Assembly (NCBI RefSeq): GCF_033963835.1
Contig: NZ_JAXBME010000023.1
Location: 1 to 61,048 of the forward strand
Direction of reading: 5' to 3'
DNA length: 61,048 nucleotides
Source of the DNA: Cytobacillus sp. IB215665
GTDB lineage: Bacteria; Bacillota; Bacilli; Bacillales; SM2101
Shown here: positions 1 to 8,230 of the stretch, piece by piece
Layout of the letters: the number at the start of each line of letters is the position of its first letter
How positions within the stretch are numbered: position 1 is the stretch's first letter
Position numbers and translations under genes: made by a program
The notes under the pieces: generated by a model
The model's database searches: none
What the model was told of the DNA's origin: nothing
Seen by the model: only the letters and a program-made list of their open reading frames with translations

Positions 1-44
1 GCCGCCAGCGTTCGTCCTGAGCCAGGATCAAACTCTCCAATAAA
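1..44 (-). rRNA. rrs: 16S ribosomal RNA, 5' end only
   Basis: Read on the minus strand, this edge gives the conserved start of bacterial 16S rRNA (GAGTTTGATCCTGGCTCAGG, then ACGAACGCTGGCGGC). The mature 5' end is placed near position 44 by analogy with Bacillus. The rest of the gene lies outside the window to the left, so this rRNA operon is transcribed away from the protein genes described here. Confidence 0.97.
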
Positions 45-99
45 GTTTGATTGCTCATTTGTTTTAAAAAAATTAACGTTGACGCTTTTGTTTTGTTTA

Positions 100-113
100 G
101 TTTTCAAAGAACA
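100..113 (-). promoter_or_regulatory. boxA-like antitermination site in the rRNA leader
   Basis: On the minus strand the leader contains TGTTCTTTGAAAAC about 55 bases before the mature 16S end. This resembles the boxA element of Bacillus rRNA leaders, which loads Nus factors so that polymerase ignores Rho-type termination. The match is by eye to the known element. Confidence 0.6.
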
Positions 114-147
114 TTTTTTGTTGCTGCCGCTCAGAAGCGACTTTATT

Positions 148-176
148 AATTTAACATTTTTGCTTGTTGATGTCAA
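148..176 (-). promoter_or_regulatory. rRNA operon promoter P2
   Basis: Minus-strand TTGACA (176 to 171), a 17-base spacer and TAAATT (153 to 148). It is the nearer of two tandem sigma-A type promoters, the usual layout for Bacillus rRNA operons. Transcription would start near 141. Confidence 0.75.
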
Positions 177-243
177 CACTTTTTTAAAATGTTTTTTCAT
201 GCTTTCATCTGTGTTATCGCGTTGTTTATCAGCGACGTTTATT

Positions 244-272
244 AATATATCACCCTAACACTATGAAGTCAA
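244..272 (-). promoter_or_regulatory. rRNA operon promoter P1
   Basis: Minus-strand TTGACT (272 to 267), a 17-base spacer and TATATT (249 to 244), about 95 bases upstream of P2. The stretch from 45 to 393 contains no gene; it holds these two promoters and the rRNA leader. Confidence 0.75.
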
Positions 273-393
273 CATGTTTTTTGCTTTTTTAAAAGAACAA
301 AATTCCACAACAATATTTGAATAATAAACACTGGCTATGAAAGCTATATATTTATATTCCAAAAGACCTTCAATGCTTTTATAACATCACTTA

Positions 394-621
394 TCATTCT
401 GAAAAATATGCTTTTTTTGAGCGAATATATCGATTACATTCTGATGGTGTTGCAACCTTTCTAAATAGTTGAAACAATATTTGATATCTTTCTTCCATCG
501 CACGCTTAACTACATAGTCAATTCGAGAATCTTGAAAATCAAGTAGTAATTCTTCTAACTCTCTTTTTATTAAATATTCAATTTCTTTTATTTCCTTTTT
601 TGTTACTAAAAGTCCAAGCAT
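394..621 (-). CDS. small conserved-looking protein of unknown function
   Basis: A 75-residue protein with a good start: GAGGTGA sits about five bases before the ATG. It is highly charged and probably all alpha-helical (residues 8-30 are rich in Glu, Lys and Leu), with no signal peptide, membrane segment or metal motif. It has one cysteine, at residue 62. It lies between pdaB, which is divergent, and the promoters of the next rRNA operon, which it precedes on the same strand. I have the impression that similar short proteins occur in other Bacillus genomes, but cannot confirm this here. No function is proposed. Confidence 0.7.
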   Translation of the reverse strand: MLGLLVTKKEIKEIEYLIKRELEELLLDFQDSRIDYVVKRAMEERYQILFQLFRKVATPSECNRYIRSKKAYFSE

Positions 622-762
622 AATGTCACCTCACTATTAGTTATTCTAGTTATTTCCACTGTGAAACAGTTTTATGAAATTTTTTCTTTACTAGTCAGTC
701 TTTTATCATATCTTCTAATAGGGAGCATAGTATGTAGACAAGTAATTGTATAAGATAGGCTA

Positions 763-897
763 TTTTCGTAAACTTTGTTGTTTTTAGATAGTGTCATCGT
801 TTTCTAGCAAAAAGGATGATACGCACCTTAATAGGTTTCATATTTATTTCTTAATACGAAAAACAACAATGAATGCGAACCAGCTGTATGAGAAAAG
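763..897 (+). repeat. dispersed intergenic repeat, copy A
   Basis: Begins TTTTCGTAAACTTTGTTG and ends with ACGAAAAACAACAATGAATG and an AGCTGTATGAGAAAAG tail. The interior (GTCATCGTTTTCTAGC then AAAAAGGATG) matches copy D. The two ends contain an imperfect inverted repeat (TTGTTGTTTTT against AAAAACAACAA). Its right end runs directly into the pdaB ribosome binding site. Related copies are listed at 5913, 6281, 39655, 48730 and 60745. Confidence 0.8.
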
Positions 898-908
898 GAG
901 GGGGTTAT

Positions 909-1670
909 GTGAATTTCTTTTTCGTTGTAAATGGGAAAAAGGGAAAACAAGCACTAATAATTATTGCTGCTGCTTTATTTACAGCTATTTTTCTTTATCT
1001 TGAGGACGCGCTAAATAATACAGTTTTTTCGACTGAAGATGGTCCTAGAGCTATTTATAAAGGAGATGAACGAGGGGAGAAAATAGCTTTAACATTTGAT
1101 GTCAATTGGGGTGACGAGCATATATTAAACATCCTAGAGGTATTAAAAAAAGAAAAAGTGAATGCAACTTTTTTCATTCTAGCAGATTGGGCTGAACGAC
1201 ATCCTGAAGTCGTAACTCAAATTGCAGACGACGGACATGAAATAGGTAGCAAAGGATATAGTTATAAAGATTATTCAGAGCTGGAAGCTAGTGAGATTAA
1301 AACCGATATTTTAAAATCTAGGGACGTATTTAAGGTATTACAAGTAAAAGCTGCCCCGCTACTACGACCACCTACTGGGAATATAAATGAAGAAGTGATT
1401 ACTACTGCATCCGAAGTTGGATACACTGTTGTACATTGGAGCATAGATTCACAAGATTGGCTACGGCCTGGTACTAAAGAAATAACTAAAAATGTTACAA
1501 AAAACCTTAATGGCGGAGACATTATTTTACTTCACGCATCTGACTCTGCCAGTCAAACGGCTGAGGCACTTCCATCAATTATTCAATTTATAAAAAAGAA
1601 AGGATACAAAAATGTTACAGTGACTGAACTTATTACAAACACAGATACAAAAAGCGGAGAAATTAAGTGA
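909..1670 (+). CDS. pdaB: PdaB, sporulation polysaccharide deacetylase-family protein
   Basis: A NodB-fold protein of 253 residues needed for late spore stability in Bacillus. The start is the GTG at 909, six bases after AGGAGG, which gives the same N-terminus and nearly the same length as B. subtilis PdaB; an ATG farther upstream lacks a ribosome binding site. Residues 14-31 form a membrane anchor and the catalytic domain follows from about 57. The usual TFDDG motif reads TFDVNWGDE (62-70) and the zinc histidine motif reads HEIGSKGY (110-117), so two canonical zinc ligands are missing, as I recall for the B. subtilis protein. Transcribed alone on the plus strand and closed by a terminator at 1709. 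Confidence 0.93.
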   Translation: MNFFFVVNGKKGKQALIIIAAALFTAIFLYLEDALNNTVFSTEDGPRAIYKGDERGEKIALTFDVNWGDEHILNILEVLKKEKVNATFFILADWAERHPEVVTQIADDGHEIGSKGYSYKDYSELEASEIKTDILKSRDVFKVLQVKAAPLLRPPTGNINEEVITTASEVGYTVVHWSIDSQDWLRPGTKEITKNVTKNLNGGDIILLHASDSASQTAEALPSIIQFIKKKGYKNVTVTELITNTDTKSGEIK

Positions 1671-1708
1671 AATGATGGGAATAAGAAATTCCTCTCTATT
1701 TGGAAGTA

Positions 1709-1742
1709 AAAAATGAGTGGATTAAACCTCCACTCATTTTGT
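1709..1742. terminator. bidirectional terminator between pdaB and kbaA
   Basis: A ten-base perfect stem, AAATGAGTGG paired with CCACTCATTT, with A-runs before and T-runs after it, so it can stop transcripts from both converging genes. Confidence 0.85.
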
Positions 1743-1755
1743 TTGAAATCAATTT

Positions 1756-2352
1756 TTAGCTGTTAGTTAATTTCGGTAATATTAGTAGCTGGTACATGTT
1801 ACATAGCAATAGAGGAAATAACATCAAATATAACCAACTATCATCATTTGCTTGAACTGCTGGTATTAACTCTATGATTGTTACGACTATCATAAAAAAC
1901 ATAGCCGGGACAAATGCCTGTTTATTTGTTTGTTGCTTTTTTAACAATGCAACTACAATGCCTACAACAGCAATAATTAAAGCTACTACGATATACGAGA
2001 ATATTGAATCTCCCTCATCTGCAAACAATTTATATCGAAAATATATAAGATCGAATAACACAAATACAATTAATACAATTTGTACTGCATTCCATAACTT
2101 AACCGATCGAAAGATCCCTAAGCCAAACCGATGGATCGTTAAATAAGCAAAAAATCCCATTTGACTAATAACACTAAATATAAGGCCTACACCAACAAAC
2201 CAAATAAATGCCAATACAATATCCATAAATTCAAATGAAGAGAATAGCTCTTTGTATTCACTCCACTTTACAATAAATCCTATAATACCTGCACTAAATC
2301 CGCCAACAGCTAAGGTCGACATAAACAAACGAACCCAATTTCGACTATTCAC
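1756..2352 (-). CDS. kbaA: KbaA, activator of the KinB sporulation signalling pathway
   Basis: A 198-residue integral membrane protein with six hydrophobic segments (about residues 9-28, 42-71, 88-105, 118-138, 147-167 and 174-191). The segment FSVISQMGFFAYLTIHRFG matches the KbaA family. In B. subtilis the protein is needed for KinB to feed phosphate into the sporulation phosphorelay. The start is GTG with GGAGGAG eight to nine bases upstream. It converges with pdaB and is divergent from gerD, the same arrangement as in B. subtilis, which supports the assignment. Confidence 0.9.
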   Translation of the reverse strand: MNSRNWVRLFMSTLAVGGFSAGIIGFIVKWSEYKELFSSFEFMDIVLAFIWFVGVGLIFSVISQMGFFAYLTIHRFGLGIFRSVKLWNAVQIVLIVFVLFDLIYFRYKLFADEGDSIFSYIVVALIIAVVGIVVALLKKQQTNKQAFVPAMFFMIVVTIIELIPAVQANDDSWLYLMLFPLLLCNMYQLLILPKLTNS

Positions 2353-2497
2353 AGCAAGACTCCTCCATTACACATTCTCCTACTGATTGTACCAATCGAC
2401 TGCTGAAAATACCACATTTTCAGCATTAACAACGTATAATTTTTTGTATATAAACTATCCTAAAGTATAGGACAACCCTGAAAGGAGTTAGTGAGCA

Positions 2498-3127
2498 ATG
2501 AAAACAAACGTGTTGCTCCTATTTATCATAGTCACAATTTTAACGGCTAGTGGGTGTGGACAGCAGGAACAAGCACAAGAATTGGATTATGAACAATCTA
2601 AGAAAATGATTGTTGATATTTTAAAGACTGATGAAGGAAAAAAGGCGATTCAAGACATTATGTCTGAGGACGGCATGAAGCAACAATTAATTATGGACCA
2701 AACAATTGTTACAGCTGCAATTGAAAAATCACTTACTTCTAAAGAAGCTACTGAATTTTGGAAAGAAAGTCTATCAGATCCTGAATTTGCAGAAAGCTTT
2801 GCAAAGGGCCTGCAAGAAGAACAAGAAAAATTAATAAAGGAATTAATGAAAGATCCTGAATACCAAGGAATGATGCTAGAACTATTTCAAAATCCAGAGA
2901 TGGAAGAGCAAACTTTAACTGTGCTCAAAGGTAAAGAATATCGGACTCATCTACAGAAGGTAATAACAGAAACGATAGAAAGCCCCTTATTTAAAGTTAA
3001 AATTCAAGAAATTCTATTAAAAGGTGCGGAGGAATTACAAAGCGGTGAAAAAAGTAGTGATGAAGAACAAAGCGCCGATAATGAAGAAGGTGGAGGTGAT
3101 TCTGGAGGTAATGGAGAAGGAGGGTAA
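2498..3127 (+). CDS. gerD: GerD, spore germination lipoprotein
   Basis: A 209-residue lipoprotein. Residues 1-19 are a signal peptide with lipobox TASGC, so Cys20 should be lipid-modified and the mature protein held on the outer face of the inner spore membrane. The body (about 30-185) is helical and charged, like the family core that forms a trimer and clusters germinant receptors. The tail is acidic and glycine-rich. The ATG has AAAGGAG ten bases upstream. GTATA at 2434 and CTATCCTA at 2455 could be a sigma-G type promoter, but this is weak. It has its own transcription unit and converges on salA. Confidence 0.92.
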   Translation: MKTNVLLLFIIVTILTASGCGQQEQAQELDYEQSKKMIVDILKTDEGKKAIQDIMSEDGMKQQLIMDQTIVTAAIEKSLTSKEATEFWKESLSDPEFAESFAKGLQEEQEKLIKELMKDPEYQGMMLELFQNPEMEEQTLTVLKGKEYRTHLQKVITETIESPLFKVKIQEILLKGAEELQSGEKSSDEEQSADNEEGGGDSGGNGEGG

Positions 3128-3157
3128 CCTCTTACAAGTGTTTGAAAGCAGCAAATA

Positions 3158-3214
3158 AAAAGGGTCTACCTCACAATTTTTAAAAATGCTCACAAAAAAT
3201 TGTAGGTCTGACCC
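3158..3214. terminator. long bidirectional hairpin between gerD and salA
   Basis: AGGGTC-TACCT-CACAATTTTT on the left pairs with AAAAATTGT-AGGTC-TGACCCT on the right with few mismatches, giving a stem of about 20 pairs between two converging genes. It lacks a long terminal T-run, but the stem itself has an A/T-rich inner part. Confidence 0.65.
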
Positions 3215-3240
3215 TCTGTCTAATAAGAATTTACGACCAT

Positions 3241-4296
3241 TTATACTATCGATGTAACCCTTTCAGCCATGTTCATATAAATTTTACCTAGTTGATGATC
3301 TTCAGCATAAATAGAAGGTGCAAAATCATCATCATCCCAATCAGGTTGCTGCAACGGAAGTTGTCCTAGCAGCTCTGTTTGTAGCTCCTTCGCTAATTTC
3401 GTGCCACCGCCATTCCCAAAGACATATTCCTTTTCCCCCGTCAGCTTGCTTTCAAAATAAGACATATTTTCAATGACACCAATAACTTCATGCTCAGTGC
3501 GCAGAGCCATAGCACCAGCACGAGCAGCTACAAAAGCGGCAGTAGGATGTGGTGTTGTCACAATAATTTCTTTACAAGAAGGTAGCATAGCATGGACATC
3601 TAACGCAACATCCCCTGTTCCAGGAGGTAAATCTAACAATAGATAATCCAACTCGCCCCATTCAACCTCTTGAAAAAAGCTATTAAGCATCTTTCCTAAC
3701 ATTGGGCCTCTCCAAATAATAGGTGCATTATCTTCGACAAAGAATCCCATTGAAACCACTTTTACTCCTAATCTTTCAACAGGAATAATTTTCTCGCCTC
3801 TAACAACTGGCCTCTTCGTAATACCCATCATGTCTGGTACACTAAATCCATATATGTCAGCATCAACTAAGCCAACTTTTTTCCCTAGTCGTGCTAAAGA
3901 TACAGCTAAATTAACAGAAACAGTTGATTTTCCAACCCCACCTTTACCACTTGCAATCGCAATAAACTTTGTGTTGCTACCTGATGATAATGGTGAATCA
4001 CTACCTGCCTCAGAGGGTGGTGGGCTTTCCGACTTAGCAGTTTTATCCTGCGGTAATTCTGAAAAACGGAGCCCAACAGACTTAGCACCGGCATCCTTTA
4101 ATACTTGTACGATATGTCCTTGTATTTGCAACTGCTCAGATGTACCAATTTTTGATAATGCAATTTTTACACTTACATGCCCTTTCTCTTCTTTAATATT
4201 TATGTCTTGGATTGCACCAGTCTCTTCAAAAGTTTTATGTAAAAATGGATCTTTTAATTGACGTAATAGCTCAACTACTTGATCTTTCGTTATCAA
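3241..4296 (-). CDS. salA: SalA, Mrp/NBP35-family P-loop ATPase and regulator
   Basis: 351 residues: an N-terminal MIP18/DUF59-like domain (about 1-80), a Ser/Pro-rich linker (85-108) and a Mrp-type ATPase domain with the deviant Walker A GKGGVGKS at 117-124. The CxxC iron-sulfur motif found in many Mrp proteins is absent: the expected place reads YFESKLTGEKEYVFG. This fits SalA, which in B. subtilis represses scoC and so raises exoprotease expression. The start is TTG at 4296, with AAGGACGGTG upstream. In the same direction as cwlD, 99 bases downstream of it. Confidence 0.88.
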   Translation of the reverse strand: MITKDQVVELLRQLKDPFLHKTFEETGAIQDINIKEEKGHVSVKIALSKIGTSEQLQIQGHIVQVLKDAGAKSVGLRFSELPQDKTAKSESPPPSEAGSDSPLSSGSNTKFIAIASGKGGVGKSTVSVNLAVSLARLGKKVGLVDADIYGFSVPDMMGITKRPVVRGEKIIPVERLGVKVVSMGFFVEDNAPIIWRGPMLGKMLNSFFQEVEWGELDYLLLDLPPGTGDVALDVHAMLPSCKEIIVTTPHPTAAFVAARAGAMALRTEHEVIGVIENMSYFESKLTGEKEYVFGNGGGTKLAKELQTELLGQLPLQQPDWDDDDFAPSIYAEDHQLGKIYMNMAERVTSIV

Positions 4297-4395
4297 TTAT
4301 TACACCGTCCTTTTTGTGTATTCGTTTTCATACGTTCAACTGTTAGTATACCATAATTACATATGACGGCTAAAAGAATTCACAATAATTAACTA

Positions 4396-5109
4396 TTACT
4401 CAGGAGCCTTCCCCTCATTAGAAAAATATCTAATAATCCCTTTATATATGGAAAACGCTAATGTTTCTTGATATGTGTCATCAGATAATAAATTCCTTTC
4501 TGCACTATTCGATAAAAATCCTACTTCGACTAAGGAACCAGGTATATTTGCATTTTTCAATAAGTACACACCACTAATTGCCTTAGCTTTTCTCGTAGTA
4601 TTGTCTAGAGTTGTTCGAAATTCATCTTGTATAAACCTTGCGATTTCCTTATTTTCAATATAATTGGGGTTGTAAAACGTTTGTGCCCCCCTATATTTTG
4701 ATGAAGGTATCGCATTTAAGTGAACACTGATAAATAAGTCACCTTGCGACTCATTAACTATTTCTGCTCTTTTTTTCAAATCCTCAGTTTTCCTTTTGCT
4801 ATAGCCTTTTGTACCGCTAGATGCGAGGTCGTGATCATCTTCACGAGTCAAAATAACGAGCGCACCCTGTTCCTGAAGAAAATCCTTCAATAAGATAGTA
4901 ACCTTTAAAGCTACATCTTTCTCAAGCACATCACCACCAACTGCTCCTCCGTCAGGACCACCGTGGCCAGGGTCTAAAATAATTATCTTACCAGATAGAG
5001 GTAAATTCCATGATTTCCATGAAGCATTTTCTGTAAACTGGTATTGAACGATTATTAGTAGGATAATAAAACCTATTAAGTATCCAGCAAATTTCAGTTT
5101 TTTCTTCAC
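4396..5109 (-). CDS. cwlD: CwlD, N-acetylmuramoyl-L-alanine amidase for spore cortex
   Basis: 237 residues, exactly the B. subtilis length, when started at the GTG at 5109 behind GGGAGG; the reading frame stays open upstream, but those codons lack a ribosome binding site. Residues about 7-24 are a membrane anchor. The Amidase_3 domain shows LDPGHGGPDGGAVG and the later zinc and catalytic region SLVEVGFLSN. With PdaA, CwlD makes the muramic-lactam of spore cortex, which germination enzymes recognise. It sits between ybaK and salA, as in B. subtilis. Confidence 0.92.
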   Translation of the reverse strand: MKKKLKFAGYLIGFIILLIIVQYQFTENASWKSWNLPLSGKIIILDPGHGGPDGGAVGGDVLEKDVALKVTILLKDFLQEQGALVILTREDDHDLASSGTKGYSKRKTEDLKKRAEIVNESQGDLFISVHLNAIPSSKYRGAQTFYNPNYIENKEIARFIQDEFRTTLDNTTRKAKAISGVYLLKNANIPGSLVEVGFLSNSAERNLLSDDTYQETLAFSIYKGIIRYFSNEGKAPE

Positions 5110-5267
5110 TTTGTCTCTTCCTCCCACTTTTTCCTTGTAAACACTATATGGGACAAGAGGCAAAAATAGACCACCTAGCTTTATGCCTATCGTTAATAAT
5201 GCTAGATGAGCAGTGAAGAAAATGATCAACTTAAATTTTTCATGTTATAGACACTTATCACCGTTTG

Positions 5268-5711
5268 CTAATGTAATTTCATTCGATACCGTTTTTCCCC
5301 TTTATAAAAACCTTCATTAAACCAATAGTCAACAAAGTGTTCGCATGTGTAATACATTGATTCATTCATTAGACTAAAATCATCAACATTCCCCCAATAT
5401 ATAACGTAATCATACAAAGTATTAATTAAATACTTTTCTTCTGTTATACACCTTAGCTTTACCTTTTCTAAAGGTTCACCAAAATAACCAAATCGACTAT
5501 AGCTTGCTCCCAACAAATATGATTCTACAGCGATGTCAATACACCCATCCTCAATAGCACTAATCGCCACAACTCCTAACTCGTAAAAATCATTAAAAGT
5601 TTGCTCAACTTGTTTTTTTATAATTTCAAGAGATAACTCTCTTAGCATTTTCCGTTCGTAAATGACTTGCTTTTCCTTCTGCTTCGCAGCAAAAGTTGTA
5701 ATAACATTCAT
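5268..5711 (-). CDS. ybaK: YbaK, DUF2521 family protein of unknown function
   Basis: 147 residues, soluble, with no signal or membrane segment. It matches the DUF2521 family by the features YERKMLRELSL near residue 18, SYLLGASYSRFGYFGEP in the middle and NEGFYKGEKRYRMKLH at the end. The ATG lies about 11 bases after AAAGGGG. The gene is upstream of cwlD, as in B. subtilis, so it may be cotranscribed with the cortex gene, but no role is known to me. The methyltransferase gene ybaJ, which precedes it in B. subtilis, is absent here. Confidence 0.85.
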   Translation of the reverse strand: MNVITTFAAKQKEKQVIYERKMLRELSLEIIKKQVEQTFNDFYELGVVAISAIEDGCIDIAVESYLLGASYSRFGYFGEPLEKVKLRCITEEKYLINTLYDYVIYWGNVDDFSLMNESMYYTCEHFVDYWFNEGFYKGEKRYRMKLH

Positions 5712-5912
5712 TTCTTATTCAACCCCTTTTGAAGGTAGTTTACACTTCTCTAAAAGCTTCATACGTTACTGTCTTTACCAATTGAGAAAAGGTGAGGACA
5801 TCTCATTATCCCTTATAACTTGCTCCCATGTAGCATGCACTGCTGATCGTCTTCAGCCAGTCCTCGGGCCAAGAATAGATGCTCCTTATATCTTTATATC
5901 AGTACGAAAGGC
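5712..5912. other. spacer upstream of ybaK without a recognisable gene
   Basis: This stretch begins the 750-base gap between ybaK and rpsI. The part around 5825-5880 is less AT-rich than its surroundings. The open frame on the plus strand overlaps the ybaK start and has no convincing ribosome binding site. No feature is assigned. Confidence 0.4.
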
Positions 5913-6087
5913 TTTTTCGTAAACTTTGTTGTTTTTTTCACTTACATTTAAGTAACTAATGTGTTTAATATGATTTTTATGTTTTTATCGTATTTAGTGA
6001 AGAAAAGTTGCCACGAACGTTAAGTGTATACGTGCTTATACCTTTGAATGAAAAGCAACAATAAACCGAAAACAGCTATAAGAAAAG
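5913..6087 (+). repeat. dispersed intergenic repeat, copy B
   Basis: Starts TTTTTCGTAAACTTTGTTG; interior CTTACATTTAAGTAACTAATG and GAACGTTAAGTGTATACGTG match copy E; ends AACAATAAACCGAAAACAGC then TATAAGAAAAG. The left edge forms a hairpin (TACGAAA-GGC-TTTTTCGTA). About 175 bp, the longest copy. Confidence 0.8.
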
Positions 6088-6280
6088 AATATCCATCTGG
6101 CTGACATCGACATGCGTTAGATAGTGTTTTTTGTCTTAACGAAAAGTGGTGGAGTGATTTCGTGGGGACAAGCGTGGAACTGCAAATTCTCAATATATTG
6201 TGAGTCTATTCATCTGAACACTCATTAGTCATAACAATTAGTGAGTCAGTTTATAAAAATTGTTTAACAAAAAGTTTATT

Positions 6281-6409
6281 TATCATAAACTTTGTTCCTA
6301 TTGTCAAACGCTAGTAATGATTTTTTTTACAGAAGAAAAAGGTGTCATCAACTCTAGTAGTGTATGTATTACTTAATTCAAAAAACAACAATTAATAAGA
6401 AAACAGTCA
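6281..6409 (+). repeat. dispersed intergenic repeat, copy C
   Basis: Left edge TATCATAAACTTTGTT, interior ACAGAAGAAAAAGGTG, right edge AAAAAACAACAATTAATAAG then AAAACAG. It ends a few bases before the rpsI terminator. More diverged than copies A and B. The sequence between copies B and C (6088-6280) has a small dyad near 6210-6245 and no gene. Confidence 0.7.
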
Positions 6410-6411
6410 AC

Positions 6412-6441
6412 AAAAAAACCCCCAACCAAATTGGTTGAGAG
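6412..6441 (-). terminator. terminator of the rplM-rpsI transcript
   Basis: On the minus strand CTCTCAACC pairs with GGTTGGGGG (two G-U pairs) around an AATTT loop, followed by seven T. It lies 20 bases past the rpsI stop. Confidence 0.9.
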
Positions 6442-6461
6442 TCTTTGAAACGTAAATAAAA

Positions 6462-6854
6462 TTAACGTTTTGAGAACTGTGGTGCACGACGAGCGCCTTT
6501 AAGACCGTATTTTTTACGTTCTTTCATACGAGCATCACGAGTTAATAAACCAGCACGCTTTAATGTTGGGCGATATTCTGGATCTGCTTGTAGTAAAGCA
6601 CGTGCGATACCGTGACGAATTGCACCAGCTTGACCAGTATATCCACCGCCATGAACGTTAACTAAAACGTCATAAGCACCTGTAGTTTCAGTTGCTTCAA
6701 GTGGTTGTTTTACAACTTCTCTTAATGCTGCAAATGGAATATAGTTTTCAATATCACGATCGTTGATCACGATACGTCCGTCACCAGGAACTAAACGTAC
6801 ACGAGCAACAGAGCTTTTACGACGGCCTGTGCCATAATATTGTACCTGTGCCAA
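6462..6854 (-). CDS. rpsI: 30S ribosomal protein S9
   Basis: 130 residues, the normal length. The N-terminal [16 protein letters not shown] and the C-terminal tail ending APQFSKR are diagnostic; the tail's final Lys-Arg reaches the P-site tRNA anticodon loop in the small subunit. It follows rplM by 21 bases behind an AGGAGGG site, and the pair is read from the promoter at 7415 and controlled by the L13 leader. Confidence 0.98.
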   Translation of the reverse strand: MAQVQYYGTGRRKSSVARVRLVPGDGRIVINDRDIENYIPFAALREVVKQPLEATETTGAYDVLVNVHGGGYTGQAGAIRHGIARALLQADPEYRPTLKRAGLLTRDARMKERKKYGLKGARRAPQFSKR

Positions 6855-6875
6855 ATTAATACCCTCCTAAAAATA

Positions 6876-7313
6876 TTATCCGCGAAGTTCGTAAACTTCA
6901 GGTTGTTGAGCTTGATGTGGATGTTCGTTACCAGCATATACATGTAACTTTTTAAACATTTGACGACCTAATGAACCTTTTGGTAACATACCACGAATTG
7001 CGCCTTCTAGCATTCTTTCTGGGTAGTTCGTACGCATTTCAAGCGCAGTTCTTACTTTTAATCCGCCTGGATGTTGACTATGACGGTAATATAGTTTGTC
7101 AGTTAATTTCTTACCTGTAAGTTCAATTTTCTCTGCATTGATGATGATTACATGATCACCAGTATCAACATGTGGTGTATAAGTTGGTTTATGTTTACCA
7201 CGTAAAATCGATGCAATTTCGCTTGCAAGACGACCTAAAGTCTTTCCTTCAGCATCAACCACGTACCATTTACGTTGTACTTCTGCTGGCTTTGCCATAA
7301 AAGTTGTACGCAT
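6876..7313 (-). CDS. rplM: 50S ribosomal protein L13
   Basis: 145 residues, the same length as B. subtilis L13, starting MRTTFMAK; an internal ATG at residue 6 is possible but the first has the AGGAGG site. Family blocks include [34 protein letters not shown] and [15 protein letters not shown]. It assembles early on 23S rRNA. First gene of the two-gene rplM-rpsI unit and probably the protein that binds its own leader (7330-7408). Confidence 0.98.
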   Translation of the reverse strand: MRTTFMAKPAEVQRKWYVVDAEGKTLGRLASEIASILRGKHKPTYTPHVDTGDHVIIINAEKIELTGKKLTDKLYYRHSQHPGGLKVRTALEMRTNYPERMLEGAIRGMLPKGSLGRQMFKKLHVYAGNEHPHQAQQPEVYELRG

Positions 7314-7329
7314 GATTTTCCCTCCTAAA

Positions 7330-7408
7330 TAAAAAAATCCATGATTGGTTACATATATTATTCAACACGATTTTTCCGGGGCTAATCGTGGTTTTAAAAT
7401 ACATACCA
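7330..7408 (-). promoter_or_regulatory. L13 leader, autoregulatory 5' UTR of rplM
   Basis: The transcript from the promoter at 7415 carries a hairpin CACGAT-loop-ATCGTG (7391 to 7366) with the loop bases TAGCCCCGGAAAA, just upstream of the rplM ribosome binding site. Position and sequence resemble the L13 leader family of Bacilli, in which L13 represses its own operon. Confidence 0.75.
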
Positions 7409-7414
7409 TATGAT

Positions 7415-7443
7415 ATAATAAATCTTTATGAGTCTATTGTCAA
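7415..7443 (-). promoter_or_regulatory. promoter of rplM-rpsI
   Basis: Minus-strand TTGACA (7443 to 7438), a 17-base spacer and TATTAT (7420 to 7415), a near-consensus sigma-A promoter. It is just downstream of the truA stop codon, so rplM-rpsI can be expressed independently of the ECF genes. Confidence 0.85.
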
Positions 7444-7461
7444 GAAAATGTTACACCAGGT

Positions 7462-8211
7462 TTAGTTGTCATAATTCACTTGCCATAAATACAATCCATG
7501 AGATGGCGCAGTTTGCCCCGCTAGCATCCGATTCTTTTGTTCTAAAATAGTTTTTATTTCCTGAGGCTTTATTTTTCCTTGACCCACTTTTAATAAAGTA
7601 CCGACAAGAATTCTTACCATATTATATAAAAATCCTGACCCATTGAAGTGCAAAATCAACTCGTCGTTTTCTTCATACAAATCTATATAATAAATCGTTC
7701 GAACTTTATCTTCTTTTGCAGTTTTAGCAGAGCAAAAGCTTGTAAAATCATGAGTACCAATGAAATATTCTTTCGCCATTTTCATAGCTGAAATATCAAG
7801 GGGATATGGATAATGATATACGTACTTTCTAGTGAATACATCATATTGTTTTGACCTTAGTATTTTATACCGATATTCCTTTGAAGTTACATCATAACGC
7901 GCATGAAATGTTGGGTCTACCTGAATGACTTCCTTAATCACAATGTCATCAGGGACGATCGAATTTAATGCAGCGGGCCACCTGTTCGCAGGGATATCTA
8001 ATGGTGAGTCGAAATGGATGACCTGTCCATAAGCATGAACACCCGAATCTGTTCTTCCTGAAGCATATATTGTAACATGATGTCCCTTATGAATTTTCAT
8101 TAGGGCTTTCTCAAGGTAACCTTGCACGGTCCGCTGATTTGGGAGAGACTGAATTTGAAATCCATTAAATTGTGACCCATCATAGGCTATTGTACATTTT
8201 AAACGTTGCAT
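7462..8211 (-). CDS. truA: tRNA pseudouridine(38-40) synthase TruA
   Basis: 249 residues. It converts uridines 38, 39 and 40 of the tRNA anticodon arm to pseudouridine. The catalytic aspartate is Asp55 in [16 protein letters not shown], and [14 protein letters not shown] near residue 200 is the other conserved block. GGAGAAGG precedes the ATG. It lies 19 bases behind ecfT, so it is cotranscribed with the ECF transporter, as in B. subtilis; the promoter for rplM begins right after it. Confidence 0.97.
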   Translation of the reverse strand: MQRLKCTIAYDGSQFNGFQIQSLPNQRTVQGYLEKALMKIHKGHHVTIYASGRTDSGVHAYGQVIHFDSPLDIPANRWPAALNSIVPDDIVIKEVIQVDPTFHARYDVTSKEYRYKILRSKQYDVFTRKYVYHYPYPLDISAMKMAKEYFIGTHDFTSFCSAKTAKEDKVRTIYYIDLYEENDELILHFNGSGFLYNMVRILVGTLLKVGQGKIKPQEIKTILEQKNRMLAGQTAPSHGLYLWQVNYDN

Positions 8212-8230
8212 GATTTTTCTACCTTCTCCA

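Noticed and set aside
791-1003. Open frame of 70 codons on the plus strand overlapping the pdaB start
   Set aside because: It starts within the repeat, has no ribosome binding site, and is out of frame with the clear pdaB coding sequence.
5662-5922. Open frame of 86 codons on the plus strand before repeat copy B
   Set aside because: It overlaps the ybaK start and promoter region on the other strand, has no ribosome binding site, and ends inside a repeat.
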